A stretch of 64,000 bases of DNA from Rhodeus uyekii (GCA_037043235.1 JAWRVZ010000155.1:62001-126000), one strand, 5' to 3'; positions 53,358 through 63,584 are shown, counted from the first letter of the stretch. Notes: generated by a model from the letters alone, not told the origin. Numbers and translations are program-made.

Positions 53358-53366
53358 AGACCAGAC
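53358..53366 (+). other. Putative primer-binding site (self-priming type)
   Basis: AGACCAGAC begins two bases after the 5' LTR and pairs with 53128-53136 over 9 bp. I see no TGG-type tRNA primer-binding site here. The gag start codon follows only 4 bases later. Confidence 0.55.
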
Positions 53367-53370
53367 CAAC

Positions 53371-54576
53371 ATGCAAGCGGAAGCGACAGCCCACGAACCA
53401 TCGGCATCAAACCCCGAACCGAGCACTGAACTCACGCAGGCAATCCAGCAAGTTCTCCATGCAATCGCTACTTCTCCATCTGCCGCAGCCAGTCCCATGG
53501 CCCGACCAGCGCCCTTCTCTGGCGAGGCGGTGGAGTGCAGCGGGTTTCTATTACAGTGCTCACTGTATCTGGAGATGCAGAATCATCTTTTCACTACTGA
53601 ACGCTCCAAAGTAGCGTTTATTATTTCGTTGCTGTCTGGACGGGCTCTTCAATGGGCTCAGGCCATCTGGGAGGCAGGTGGCCCACTAACGCAAACCCTT
53701 GAGGCATTTACCACCCACTTCCGAGGAGTGTTTGGACAAACATCAAGCTCACTGTCCGTTTCAGACCAGTTGTTTCGTCTCCATCAAGGAAATCAGTCTA
53801 TCCATGAGTACTCCGTACAATTTAGAACCCTTGCTGCTGCCAGTGGGTGGAATGAAACAGCACTACTCACTGCCTATCGGCAAGGATTAAATCCTCAGTT
53901 ACGGATGCATCTTGTCGTTTATGATGACTTCATCCAACGGTCTATTCAGGTCGCCCAAAACCTCCAAGCCTGCAACCCTACCAAACCCGACCTGCACTTC
54001 CCGCCTCAGCCCAGTGAGAGAACCCCTCCAGCTCCAGAGCCGATGCAAATAGATGCCCATCGTCTGTCTCCCGCCGAAAGAGAACGCCGGATCCGAATGC
54101 ACCTCTGCCTGTACTGTGGTGGAGAGGGCCATCTACGCCTCAACTGTCCTATCCGACCACCACGCCCAGCGGTGAGTACCATCCACTCGGCTCCCTCTGT
54201 GTTAAATCTGGCCAGTATAGATGTAATTGTAAAAACTGCCACTCTCTCTGTTTCAGCCAAAGCCCTAATGGATTCCGGTTCGGCAGGCAACTTCATTTCC
54301 TCCCAATTACTCCACAAACTGCACCTACAGAAACATCCTCTACTGCAACACTATCAAGCCTATTCCATTTTGGGAAAACCGCTGGGAGGCAAGTGCATTC
54401 GGTTCATCACTTCACCCGTCACTCTTCAGATCGGTAACCGGCATCAAGAGGAGTTACCCTTTCTGGTGCTGGAGGGCTCCACCTCGGACATCGTTCTGGG
54501 ACGCCCGTGGCTCTCGATCCATTCTCCTGAAGTCGACTGGAGATCAGGGAAGGTCCGTAGATGGAGTCCCTACTGA
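53371..54576 (+). CDS. Gag-protease polyprotein of the Ty3/gypsy element
   Basis: A 401-residue frame. The start ATG lies 15 bases after the LTR with A at -3. Residues from about 45 to 210 resemble the Ty3/sushi-type capsid region (relatives of the domesticated PEG10/RTL genes). A nucleocapsid zinc knuckle of CCHC spacing is at C246, C249, H254, C259. A retropepsin-type aspartic protease follows, with active-site D301-S302-G303 and the late DIVLGRPW motif at about 373-380. It would form the capsid, bind RNA and process the polyprotein in the cytoplasm. The frame ends at a UGA at 54574, after the protease and in phase with pol. Whether that stop is programmed or a mutation is open. Confidence 0.93.
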   Translation: MQAEATAHEPSASNPEPSTELTQAIQQVLHAIATSPSAAASPMARPAPFSGEAVECSGFLLQCSLYLEMQNHLFTTERSKVAFIISLLSGRALQWAQAIWEAGGPLTQTLEAFTTHFRGVFGQTSSSLSVSDQLFRLHQGNQSIHEYSVQFRTLAAASGWNETALLTAYRQGLNPQLRMHLVVYDDFIQRSIQVAQNLQACNPTKPDLHFPPQPSERTPPAPEPMQIDAHRLSPAERERRIRMHLCLYCGGEGHLRLNCPIRPPRPAVSTIHSAPSVLNLASIDVIVKTATLSVSAKALMDSGSAGNFISSQLLHKLHLQKHPLLQHYQAYSILGKPLGGKCIRFITSPVTLQIGNRHQEELPFLVLEGSTSDIVLGRPWLSIHSPEVDWRSGKVRRWSPY

Positions 54577-54582
54577 CAATCA
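54574..54582 (+). promoter_or_regulatory. Candidate readthrough stop: UGA followed by CAAUCA
   Basis: The gag-pro stop UGA is followed by CAA UCA, which fits the CARYYA consensus known from tobamovirus-type leaky stops. The reading phase does not change into pol. The first ATG in the pol frame is at 54859, after the conserved start of RT, so pol needs this stop to be bypassed. The alternative is a simple nonsense mutation. A 3' stem-loop or pseudoknot was not assessed. Confidence 0.45.
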
Positions 54583-57500
54583 CACTGTCTCCGATCCACT
54601 AACAGTCCCTCAAAAGTGACTCCACGTGCCAAGAATTCTTCAAGGTTAGCCGTAACCACGACTTCTGTTGAGAGTCCCAGCTCCTCACCTGATTTCCACA
54701 TTCCACCTGAATACCGGGCGTTCCAGGACGTCTTCAGTAAGCAGCTAGCGGCAGAATTACCACCTCATCGGCCATGGGACTGCGCCATCGATCTGCTGCC
54801 TGGAGCTACCTTTCCCCGAGGTCATATCTATCCATTGTCCATCCCGGAGCAAAAGGCCATGGAGGAGTATATCCAGGAGGCTCTCGATCAGAGGTATATC
54901 CGACCATCCACGTCTCCTGCCGCTTCAAGCTTCTTTTTCGTAAGCAAAAAGGATGGGGGGCTAAGACCTTGTATCGACTACCGCCATCTGAACTCCCTCA
55001 CTGTCAAATACCGATATCCACTTCCCTTGGTCCCCGCTGCTTTGGAACAACTGCGTGGAGCGTGCCTCTTTACTAAACTGGATCTGAGAAGTGCATACAA
55101 TCTCATTCGTATCCGCAAGGGGGATGAATGGAAGACCGCCTTCATCACCCCAGCTGGCCACTATGAGTACCAGGTCATGCCTTTCGGTCTCGCCAATGCT
55201 CCCGCGGTCTTCCAGGGGTTTATGAACGAGATTTTCCGTGAGTTTCTCAATCGATTCATCATAGTTTACATCGATGATATCCTGATATATTCCAAAAATC
55301 CCACTGAACATCGTCAGCATGTCATTCAAGTCCTCTCCAAACTACGGGAGTATCGGTTGTATCTCAAGATTGAAAAGTGCCAGTTTCACTGCAGGTCCAT
55401 TCAATTCCTGGGTTACATTATTGATCAGAGTGGAGTAAAGATGGACCAAGGGAAAGTGAAGGCGGTGCGAGACTGGCCACCACCTCGGACTGTCAAAGAA
55501 TTACAGCGTTTCCTCGGCTTCGCAAACTTCTATAGGAGGTTTGTCAAGAATTTCAGTTCCATCTGCGCACCCCTCACCTCTCTGCTCCAGAAAGGAACCA
55601 AGTTGCTATCGTGGGATGAGAATGCCAACACCGCCTTTACAACCCTCAAAACAGCCTTTTGCTCTGCACCGGCCCTGGTTCATCCTGACCCAGATCGTCC
55701 CTTCGTCGTCGAGGTGGATGCATCATGCACTGGGGTGGGGGCGGTACTATCTCAGCGGCAGGGTGACCCTCCTAAACTCCATCCATGTGCCTATTACTCC
55801 AAGAAGTTATCCCCGGCGGAACAAAATTATGACATTGGAAACCGCGAATTGCTGGCCATTAAACTGGCCTTGGAGGAATGGAGACACTGGCTGGAGGGAG
55901 CGGCTCACCCCTTTCAAGTCATAACAGATCACCGCAACCTGGAATACATCCGCGAAGCCAAACGATTGAATCCACGCCAAGCACGATGGGCCCTGTTTTT
56001 CACTCGGTTTAACTTCACTGTCACTTACCGACCTGGAACCAAGAATCAAAAGGCTGACGCACTCTCACGTCAGTTCGTCTCAGACTCCAGTGTTCAACCT
56101 CCTGAGACAATCCTCCCTCCAGCCATCATCATCAGTCCCATTACGTGGTCGCTGGACCAACAGATCGCTGAGGCCACCCAACTCGAACCAGCTCCGCCGG
56201 GGGGTCCTGAGGGACGGATCTATGTTCCCACCAGCCTCCGACCGTCTCTCATGGACCAAGCTCACTCAGCTCCGGGCTCTGGACACCCAGGCAGCAGACA
56301 AACCCTCTCGCGCATCCAAGAACGTTACTGGTGGCCCGGTATGTCTCTGGATATCTCCCGCTATGTACAAGGTTGCTCCGTCTGTGCCACATCCAAATCG
56401 TCACGCCACCTTCCCGAAGGTAAACTTCTTCCACTCCCGATCCCTCGTCGTCCATGGTCCCACCTTGGGATAGACTTTATGACAGACCTTCCTCCCTCAG
56501 ACGGTTACACATGCATCTTGGTAGTGGTGGACCGCTTCTCTAAAGCCTGTAAGCTCATTCCGCTGAAAGGTCTGCCCACCGCTCTGGCTACTGCTGAGGC
56601 ACTTTTCCACCAGGTTTTTAGACACTTTGGCCTTCCTGAGGACATTGTATCTGACCGAGGTCCCCAGTTTATCTCCCGAGTGTGGAGATCCTTTTTCAAA
56701 CTTCTCGGGGTCACAGTGAGCCTTAGTTCTGGATATCATCCTCAGTCCAACGGCCAGACGGAGCGGAAGATTCAGGAGATTGGGAGGTATCTCAGGTCAT
56801 ACTGTGGCCGCCAGCAGGACAGCTGGAACCGCTTCCTCCCCTGGGCTGAGTATGCCCAGAATTCACTCAGGCAAGAATCAACTCAGTTAACACCTTTCCA
56901 ATGCATTTTTGGCTATCAACCTCCCTTGTTTCCCTGGTCAGGTGAACCTTCAGACGTTCCAGCCGTCCACCATTGGTTTCAGGAGAGCGAGAGGGTATGG
57001 GACTCAGCGCACATCCACCTTCAACGGGCGGTGCGTAGGCAAAAGGTCCAGGCTGACCGACGGCGACGCCCCACTCCTAGGTATGAACCGGGTCAACTCG
57101 TCTGGCTTTCCACCAAAGACCTTCGCCTACGTCTGCCCTGTCGTAAGCTGAGTCCCCGCTTCACCGGACCTTTCAAGATCGAGCGGCAGATTAATGATGT
57201 CACCTATCGCCTCCAACTCCCCCCGCACTACAGGATTTCACCTTCCTTCCATGTATCCCACCTAAAACCGTATACTGAACCTCTCTTTCCTCCAACCACA
57301 GAGTCTGATGCGGAAGCAGAGTCACCTCCTTCTCCTCCTCCTGTGGATCCAGCGGATCAAGACATCTATACCGTCAACACGATTCTGGACTCTCGACGGG
57401 GAGGCGGCATTCTTGAATACCTGGTGGACTGGGAGGGATTCGGGCCTGAAGAACGATCGTGGGTACCACGAGATGACATCCTCGACCCAGCTTTACTTGA

Positions 57501-57666
57501 GGAGTTCCATGCCAGCCATCCTAGCAGGCCCGCCCCTCGGGGTCGTGGTCGTCCTCGCCGCCGTCCACCGCGGTCCGCAGGAGCGGTCCGTGGGGAGGGG
57601 GGTACTGTTACGGATCCAGCCACACCCACAGCACCAGACTCGTTCATGAAATCGCAATCACCATAG
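54577..57666 (+). CDS. Pol polyprotein: RT, RNase H, integrase, chromodomain
   Basis: Open from 54577 to the stop at 57664. Residues below count from the GTG codon at 54616. The RT has catalytic Asp at 156 and the YIDD box at 218-221. RNase H has D368, E411 and D438. The integrase zinc finger is H550, H557, C587, C590. The integrase core is D620, D680, E716, with exactly 35 residues between the last two. A GPF motif lies near 851-853. A chromodomain at about 916-970 contains the usual aromatic and WEGF/SWVP residues, and a basic Arg/Pro-rich tail follows. The chromodomain would steer integration to particular histone marks. The last 61 bases lie in the 3' LTR. No frameshift was seen. No ATG precedes RT, so expression depends on bypass of the upstream UGA. 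Confidence 0.93.
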   Translation, partial: QSHCLRSTNSPSKVTPRAKNSSRLAVTTTSVESPSSSPDFHIPPEYRAFQDVFSKQLAAELPPHRPWDCAIDLLPGATFPRGHIYPLSIPEQKAMEEYIQEALDQRYIRPSTSPAASSFFFVSKKDGGLRPCIDYRHLNSLTVKYRYPLPLVPAALEQLRGACLFTKLDLRSAYNLIRIRKGDEWKTAFITPAGHYEYQVMPFGLANAPAVFQGFMNEIFREFLNRFIIVYIDDILIYSKNPTEHRQHVIQVLSKLREYRLYLKIEKCQFHCRSIQFLGYIIDQSGVKMDQGKVKAVRDWPPPRTVKELQRFLGFANFYRRFVKNFSSICAPLTSLLQKGTKLLSWDENANTAFTTLKTAFCSAPALVHPDPDRPFVVEVDASCTGVGAVLSQRQGDPPKLHPCAYYSKKLSPAEQNYDIGNRELLAIKLALEEWRHWLEGAAHPFQVITDHRNLEYIREAKRLNPRQARWALFFTRFNFTVTYRPGTKNQKADALSRQFVSDSSVQPPETILPPAIIISPITWSLDQQIAEATQLEPAPPGGPEGRIYVPTSLRPSLMDQAHSAPGSGHPGSRQTLSRIQERYWWPGMSLDISRYVQGCSVCATSKSSRHLPEGKLLPLPIPRRPWSHLGIDFMTDLPPSDGYTCILVVVDRFSKACKLIPLKGLPTALATAEALFHQVFRHFGLPEDIVSDRGPQFISRVWRSFFKLLGVTVSLSSGYHPQSNGQTERKIQEIGRYLRSYCGRQQDSWNRFLPWAEYAQNSLRQESTQLTPFQCIFGYQPPLFPWSGEPSDVPAVHHWFQESERVWDSAHIHLQRAVRRQKVQADRRRRPTPRYEPGQLVWLSTKDLRLRLPCRKLSPRFTGPFKIERQINDVTYRLQLPPHYRISPSFHVSHLKPYTEPLFPPTTESDAEAESPPSPPPVDPADQDIYTVNTILDSRRGGGILEYLVDWEGFGPEERSWVPRDDILDPALLEEFHASHPSRPAPRGRGRPRRRPPRSAGAVRGEGGTVTDPATPTAPDSFMKSQSP
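57592..57602 (+). other. Polypurine tract
   Basis: GGGGAGGGGGG ends three bases before the 3' LTR, the usual place for the plus-strand primer. It lies within the Arg/Gly-rich end of the pol frame, so it is also coding. Confidence 0.85.
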
Positions 57667-57955
57667 TTCTGAACACCTGTCATCAATTACCAGCACTATT
57701 TCTACAAGCCCTCGCTCAACAGTCAGTGTCTGGTCTCGTCTTACGCGCCAAGACTGCTTCAGAGTCTCTGCTCTACAATTACCTGAGTTTACTCCTTCCG
57801 TGTATCCCTGGTCCTGTTTCCCTGTGTCTTCAGTGTCTGCCTTCATCTTCTCCTGCCAAGCTAAGCCTGCCTTTGCCGTGTTTTTGCTGTACTCTCCAGT
57901 GTGCAATAAAGACCGCTTCTACTCACGTCTGTGTTCTGCCTGTTGATCGCTGACA
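57606..57955 (+). repeat. 3' LTR
   Basis: 349 of 350 positions match the 5' LTR. AATAAA at 57905-57910 would terminate the transcript. The pol frame enters this LTR and stops at 57664-57666. The duplication GTAAC follows directly. Confidence 0.95.
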
Positions 57956-57960
57956 GTAAC

Positions 57961-58552
57961 ATAATCTGACTACTTTTTGATTACTTTTAACCTAACGTGT
58001 TTATGACATTGATTTGAATAGTATAGCCTTATTTTATATTATTTATTGATAAAAAATACAAAGTTACGTTTTTTTATTCCTTTTTCTGATATCAATAAAA
58101 TCAGTTGCAATGAACATTACATTATGTAAGGGTTTCTCCAACTAGTAAGGAATTTCAGGGAGTTCATATCATTATGAAAAGCTTAATTAATTAAATAATA
58201 ATAATAAATAAATAAAAACAACAAAAATAAAACGCTAATTAAAAATAACAGTTTATTTCTGCAACCTCTCTATCTCTCGCCTGACTAGTGACCGGTCCAT
58301 GTGTGCCTTTCCACAACATTTTTGAGAAAGGAACATTTAAAAGATGAAAGAGAAGAATTGGGAGAATCCATGAATTCTGAATAATTTACTACCATTTTGT
58401 GAATATTAGGTAATCATGTAAGCAATAAAGTAAGTATATTCTGATCATCAATATTTTAAAACATAATATAAAATCTAATTCAAAGTATTTTTTAATCTGA
58501 TTGCATTATCCAGATTAAATGCAATCAATTACTACCCAGCACTGATAATAAA
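57961..58552. other. AT-rich non-coding flank
   Basis: The sequence continues the pre-insertion locus. No gene or repeat end was recognised. Confidence 0.5.
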
Positions 58553-58738
58553 TCTGAAGGATAATGTGATGTAAGAATGGAATAATGCTGCTTAAAATTC
58601 AGTTTTGCCATTACAGGAATAAATTCATTTTTAAAGTGTTAAAATAGAAAACAATTATTTAACATTGTAGTAATATTTCACAACAGTTTCACTGCATTTG
58701 TGATAAAAAGCAGGCTTGGTTAGCATAATAGCCTTAAA
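58553..58738 (+). repeat. Right part of the TTCAGCAAGGA cyprinid repeat family
   Basis: GAAGGATAATGTGATGTAAG, TGCTGCTTAAAATTCAGTTTTG, ACAGGAATAAATTC and GGCTTGGTTAGCATAATAG parallel the right half of 47127-47612. The left half is missing. Confidence 0.75.
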
Positions 58739-60133
58739 AAATATAAAAACTTTTCAAAAAGTACTGTAAGTCTTAGTAGTAGTAGTATTAATCCTCTAAG
58801 AATTATAAGTCTCAATGTTACCTTAAGAGTAATATGAAGACTAATGACATAACATTAATACCACTATTGAGAACGCTAATAAGAAGCAATATTGGTATGA
58901 TCTTGGTCAGTGATTCCTGAGTAAACTTTACATGTCTTTTTCAATCAAGCATGCAAATATGAGCATGTCAAGAGTTTTGACAATTTCCTGTTTAATGAGA
59001 CAGGGCTTGTATCGCTCCTTATCTGTGCAAATCCAGCATGCCAAGCACCCAGTTCAGCCGTTAATTGCCTAAGGAATTGATAATGGTGCTGAGGCCGGTC
59101 CACCTGATAAACCCACATGTCCATCTGTCAAACCCGGCGCCAACCACAGACACACACACACCTCTGACAGGAACACCATTCTCACCATATCCTCAATGGT
59201 GTAAATTATTGATTTTAACATGACAGCTATTGGAGATGGTGCCTGAATGCAGTGTTGAAGCAAAGGAGGGAAATAGTCTGCTATTTCTGACCTATGACTG
59301 CAAAGATTTTTTTCTTGGAACGAGAGTGTTCAATATTCAGAGAGAGGAAAATAAATAGATGCTTGAAGAAGAAACAGGCTAAGTGGGATATTGTCTAGTT
59401 TGTAGCTGTAAATAAAATTATATTCACTTATAATTTGGTTAGTTTTGAGAGTGAAAACCACAGAGAACCACATATCAAATTTGTCCCGATGTGTATCTTG
59501 ATCATCTGGTCACTCTAGAAGCCAAAGCAATGACAGAAAGGGGAATTGTTTTGTTTTTTTAAGAAGAAGAATTAAGACTGTGACGAGTAAAAAAAAGAGT
59601 TTTCAGAAAGAGTGAAGAAAAAGAGGGGATGCATAGACAGAGAGGGAGGAAAGTAAAAGATTGGAAGGGGGAGGGAGAAAAGGAGTGATGGAGGAAGACA
59701 GCCTGAGGAGAGAGACAGAGGCAAAGTGAGAATTGAAACTTCTTCAATCTGACGGCGCGTGTCTCCCTGGGGCCCATTTTGATCTAAGCATATTTGAATG
59801 TAAATATAAGACCGGCTGCTTTTATTGAGTGGTGTCGGCACGGCACAGCTGATGACCACTGGCGCTGTCTGACACTCCAGCTAGATCCATCACAGAGGAA
59901 ATGCATTCATCTATATGATGTGCCTCTTCCTACAATTATAGATAATTTATACGCCTCCTTTTTACACGAGTCTGTTTAAAATGTATAGCTTTTATTCTCC
60001 TCTTATTCTAGAAATCTCTGGGGTCTGTAATCTCAGAGACTTCGGTTTATAGAGTCAGATCCGTATAAAGAACGCCTACCCTTCTGCACGTTGCAATTCA
60101 TGAGTGGAAAGGGATCAGCTCCAGAATAGTCTT
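58739..60133. other. Non-coding stretch, no gene seen
   Basis: Short frames without domains. 59570-59720 is purine-rich (GAGA type), which accounts for the Ser/Leu/Phe-rich minus-strand frames there. Confidence 0.5.
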
Positions 60134-60348
60134 AAAGGGATAGTTTACCTAAAAATGAAAAGTCATTGTTCATTAAAATTCATTTAATTTTGCCAATTTT
60201 TAAAATCCACAATAACAAAAAAAGCATTATTTTAAAAGTGACACAATTAATACAATTTTAAGCCATATGTTAATTAATTTCTATCATTATTACTGACATT
60301 CACCTTAGATGATCTCATCATCATCTTATTTCACTATAGGTAAAAAAT

Positions 60349-60795
60349 AATGTGTCTGAAGTCCCAGTACTTCCGCTGAGATTCTGAAGTGTACATAAGA
60401 TGGATGCTTTACTATCCCATGAGGCCACGGGAGAGGATTTATGAATGGCGCTGAAGCAACACAACTGATGCTGGTAGGTCACATGATAATGACAACGGGG
60501 CAAATGTAGTATGTCCAAATTACATTCATATTACACACATTAATACTATATAGAACACACTTTTTTAGTACTCTCAAAGTAAGTATTTGCTCAAAATAAT
60601 ATCTACATTTATGCATTTGGCAGACGCTTTTATCCTAAACGACGTACATTTTATTCAAAGTACACATTGACATTCTAATCAGTCTTTGCTTTCCCTGGGA
60701 ATCAAACCCATGACCTTGCCGTTGCAAGCGCCACGTTCTACTGTTTGAGCTTTGAGTTAAAATCTACTCAAGAGAGTGTGCGATTTCAGATGCAG
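60349..60795. mobile_element. TGTCCGAAAT-type DNA element, second copy, split by a SINE
   Basis: The left end is TGTGTCTGAAGTCCC and the right end reads CTGCATCTGAAATC on the minus strand. The interior (GAGATTCTGAAGTGTACATA to GGTCACATGAT) aligns with the copy at 48823-50057. A SINE splits it near the right end. Confidence 0.7.
60601..60758 (-). mobile_element. tRNA-derived SINE, minus-strand copy
   Basis: On the minus strand it reads as a tRNA-like head with a good B box (GGTTTGATTCC, at 60698-60708), then CCCAGGGAAAGC, a short body, and the tail GGATAAAAGCGTCTGCCAAA, ending ATAAATGTAGAT. ATCTAC at 60601-60606 and 60762-60767 may be the target duplication. Same family as 30748-30895. Confidence 0.8.
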
Positions 60796-61441
60796 CCATT
60801 GTTTGATTCTTGAGTGAATCATTATTTTGAGTCAAATCTTTTCAATGAATCAGTTTATCCAGAGTCCAGAGACAGTTTGAATAATTCATCATGACTTGTT
60901 CATCAACTGTAACAAGGCTAACGTCTCACTGAAGTGCATTATTTTCAGTCACTAACTCAATTTTATTTTTATTCCTCACCAAAAATTAAGTTTAATTTCT
61001 ACTGTATGTTGTTTTTATGGTGCTTTTGAGTCTTGAAAGTGTCCCACAGGTGGTTGTAAAAATGAAGATAAAGGTAAATTGGTAATATTTGATACAGAAT
61101 AATTTGATACAGAGCAGCGTACAACACATCCAAGAACTGATGACATTGGACAACAAAAATCAAACAGAAATATACATATACTGTATATATGCGTAGATTA
61201 ATGAGTAGATTACTGAGTGAACATCTGAACATGATGAGCGTCCATGACAACAAATGATAACCTCAGGTAGAAGGTGGCGAAACACAAAAAGTCCAAACTA
61301 ACAGAACCGTGACAGAAAGCTCCAATTCCCATTAATTCTTCAAAATGTATCCTTTTGTATTCCACAGAATTAGAAAGCCGTTCAGGTTTGGAACAACATG
61401 AAGGTGAGTAAATCATTTTATGTGTGGACTAATCCTTTGAA

Positions 61442-62287
61442 AGTACAAAAAAGGTATTTTCAATCTTTTTGTTCAATGATTAAAAGACAATTACTCAAAA
61501 AAAAGGAAAGTCGATTTAGGTGACATCTCATTAAATGTGATGGCTGATGATGTTAATCTTTTAAGCAGGGCGAATATTTTATTAATGTTTAAATAATGGA
61601 AGATTAAAGCATGCAAAATTTAAGGACCAAAACTCAAAGGTATATCGTTTTAAACTAAATCTAAATCTAAATCTAAAGCCACACCAAGTCTTCAAAGATA
61701 TCGGCGTGGACAACGACAGGAACGTGATCAAACGTGTCAGGTGGACATCTTTGCGCATGTTCTTGCAGTTATTTAAAAGGTTCCCTATTTTCATTTAAAC
61801 TCAAACTCTATTTAGGGATTTCTGTTTTCATGCCTTTCAAATGGTAATGGATCTCTTCAAAGTCTCTCTATCGCTCATTAGCAGCAGTTCAACATAAAAC
61901 AGAGTGTAAATGAGAGAGAAGAAGAGTGAAGAATTTATTATTATTATTATTTCTACTTTAAGATATGATTTTTTGGTGCTAAAACAAATGATGAAATAAT
62001 TTTCAGACTTATTATATCTGGAATTCATTGGACTCAATTATAGTTTAGCACCGTTTTCCCCCAGTGGCTGTAGAGGTATTTAATATTCTACAATCTAGAG
62101 TAAAGTCTTTATTAATCTTGCTTCCTAAGGCTAGCAACACTATTACTGCTCATACTTGGGGTATTTGAACAAAATCTAACCCTAAGTGTACAGCATTTAT
62201 GCTAAGGATGAATACTTGCTTGATGTCTCACTATTCCAACTTATCTGTCTTACTATTTTGTCCTGTCTGATGATAAAACAGATGAAA
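61442..62287. other. Non-coding stretch, no gene seen
   Basis: AT-rich. A short TAAATC-type repeat lies at about 61653-61677. No gene evidence. Confidence 0.5.
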
Positions 62288-62289
62288 TA

Positions 62290-62867
62290 CAGTGGAATCC
62301 GGTTAAGTCGACGGCCTCGGGGTTGCAAACATGCATAGAGATAACCGATTATTGAGATAACCAACAGCCAATATCGCGATTTATTTGATGAAGTGATCGG
62401 CATGCTATAAAAAAGTACATACACTGTATATGTTTGCTAACAGCTAAAGGCATATGTGCACCAACTAACAGCAGAGATTTACCAGTATACAATAAAAAAC
62501 ACTTTCGATTCTCGATACAAAGCTTTAATTATATTCTCCAACATTGCAAACACAATTTCGCTCACAGCGTAAACAGTCATAACATATTCGTGAGGTCATC
62601 ACGCTGTACTAGATTGCATACTTTCTTGCGTTCTGTCTGTCTAATGTGCTTTCTCAACAAATTCGGCTTCGTCCCGTCTTTTAACAACCAGGTTCTTCAA
62701 TCCGCAGCGGCGCTGATCAGAGCATAGATAAACACACACATTAAGGAATCGAAATTACCGAAAAGAAAATGCTAAGACAAATAGGGAGTTTGGCGGTTCC
62801 ACTTCAAAAACGTCGACTTAATAGGATTGGCGAGTTAACAGTGAATCGAAATAAGCGAACTCCAGTG
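62290..62867. mobile_element. pogo/Tigger-like non-autonomous element, internally deleted copy
   Basis: The left end CAGTGGAATCCGG follows TA (62288-62289). The right end is followed by TA (62868-62869) and carries one mutated base (CCAGTG for CCACTG). It aligns with both outer parts of 23336-24299 but lacks most of the interior promoter-like region. The frame from 62434 matches the longer copy's frame through shared ancestry and shows no transposase motif. Confidence 0.82.
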
Positions 62868-62869
62868 TA

Positions 62870-63584
62870 TTCTAATAAACTTACATGGGAAAGTATGACT
62901 TTTGTGGCGTAGTTTCCGTGGTTGTAACTAAATATACTTGACATCCAGAACTAAGGGCTATATGAGTATGAGAAGACTTGTAACACAGTTCCTCTAGGAG
63001 ATGAAAGTTTTTTTCTTTTTTTTTGAGTGACAGCATTCTAACCAGCATCCCTCTTCAGTTGACCTTCTCAAACGAGTGCCTGTAACCAAAAGTATGCAAA
63101 AGAGGCAGAGAGCGAGAGAGAGAAAGATAGGGGGAATGGATAAAGGGAACAGATTGCCATCCGTCCCAAGATAAACCCCCAGGTTTACCGTGCGATCCAC
63201 GATTCTTAGCAACAGAAGTCAAAATGTAGTTTCTGATGAGTATAGATTGCATAACAACATCTGGCTAATCCTCGACCTACAGGCACGCAAGCATATTTTT
63301 CTCTAATTAGATTTATTTGCTGCTTTTGTTTGATTCGTCTTTACCCCTGGCATTTTGCTCCAGAAGCAGATGTCATTAAAAATTCCCGTTCCTGAGGAAT
63401 GAAGCCAAGACTGATTTTTTTCTTTTTTTTAATAAAGAGACTGGGAGTGAGATGATAAAGGGTTAGCTTGAACCATCAAGCAGCATGTCCTCTGTGGATC
63501 TGTGATGGCAGACTGGACAATTGGTGTTCAGTCATTGTGGTCTCAAACATGTGACAATACTTAAAGTGTTAAAGTGAACGAAAG
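62870..63584. other. Non-coding stretch, no gene seen
   Basis: No coding or RNA signal. GA-rich at about 63100-63135. Confidence 0.5.

Larger units (their letters stand above)
53006..57955 (+). mobile_element. Young Ty3/gypsy chromovirus LTR retrotransposon
   Basis: A 4950-bp element with two 350-bp LTRs (TG...CA), flanked by the 5-bp duplication GTAAC (53001-53005 and 57956-57960). Order: LTR, primer region, gag-protease, pol (RT, RNase H, integrase, chromodomain), polypurine tract, LTR. The LTRs differ at one position (53249 G, 57849 T), so insertion was recent relative to the other repeats here. The chromodomain and domain order place it among chromoviruses, and the short primer complementarity points to the Tf1/sushi group. 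There is no envelope gene. The only break in coding is an in-frame UGA between protease and RT. Confidence 0.95.
60134..61441. mobile_element. AAAGGGATAGT-type TIR element, probably with nested insertions
   Basis: The left end AAAGGGATAGTTTACCTAAA and the right end, read on the minus strand (CAAAGGATTAGTCCACAC, then TTTACTCACC and ATGTTGTTCCAAACC), match the two termini of a very common cyprinid repeat. In between lie the TGTCCGAAAT-type element and, inside that, a SINE. The two ends could instead belong to separate copies; an uninterrupted relative is needed to prove they belong together. Confidence 0.5.
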
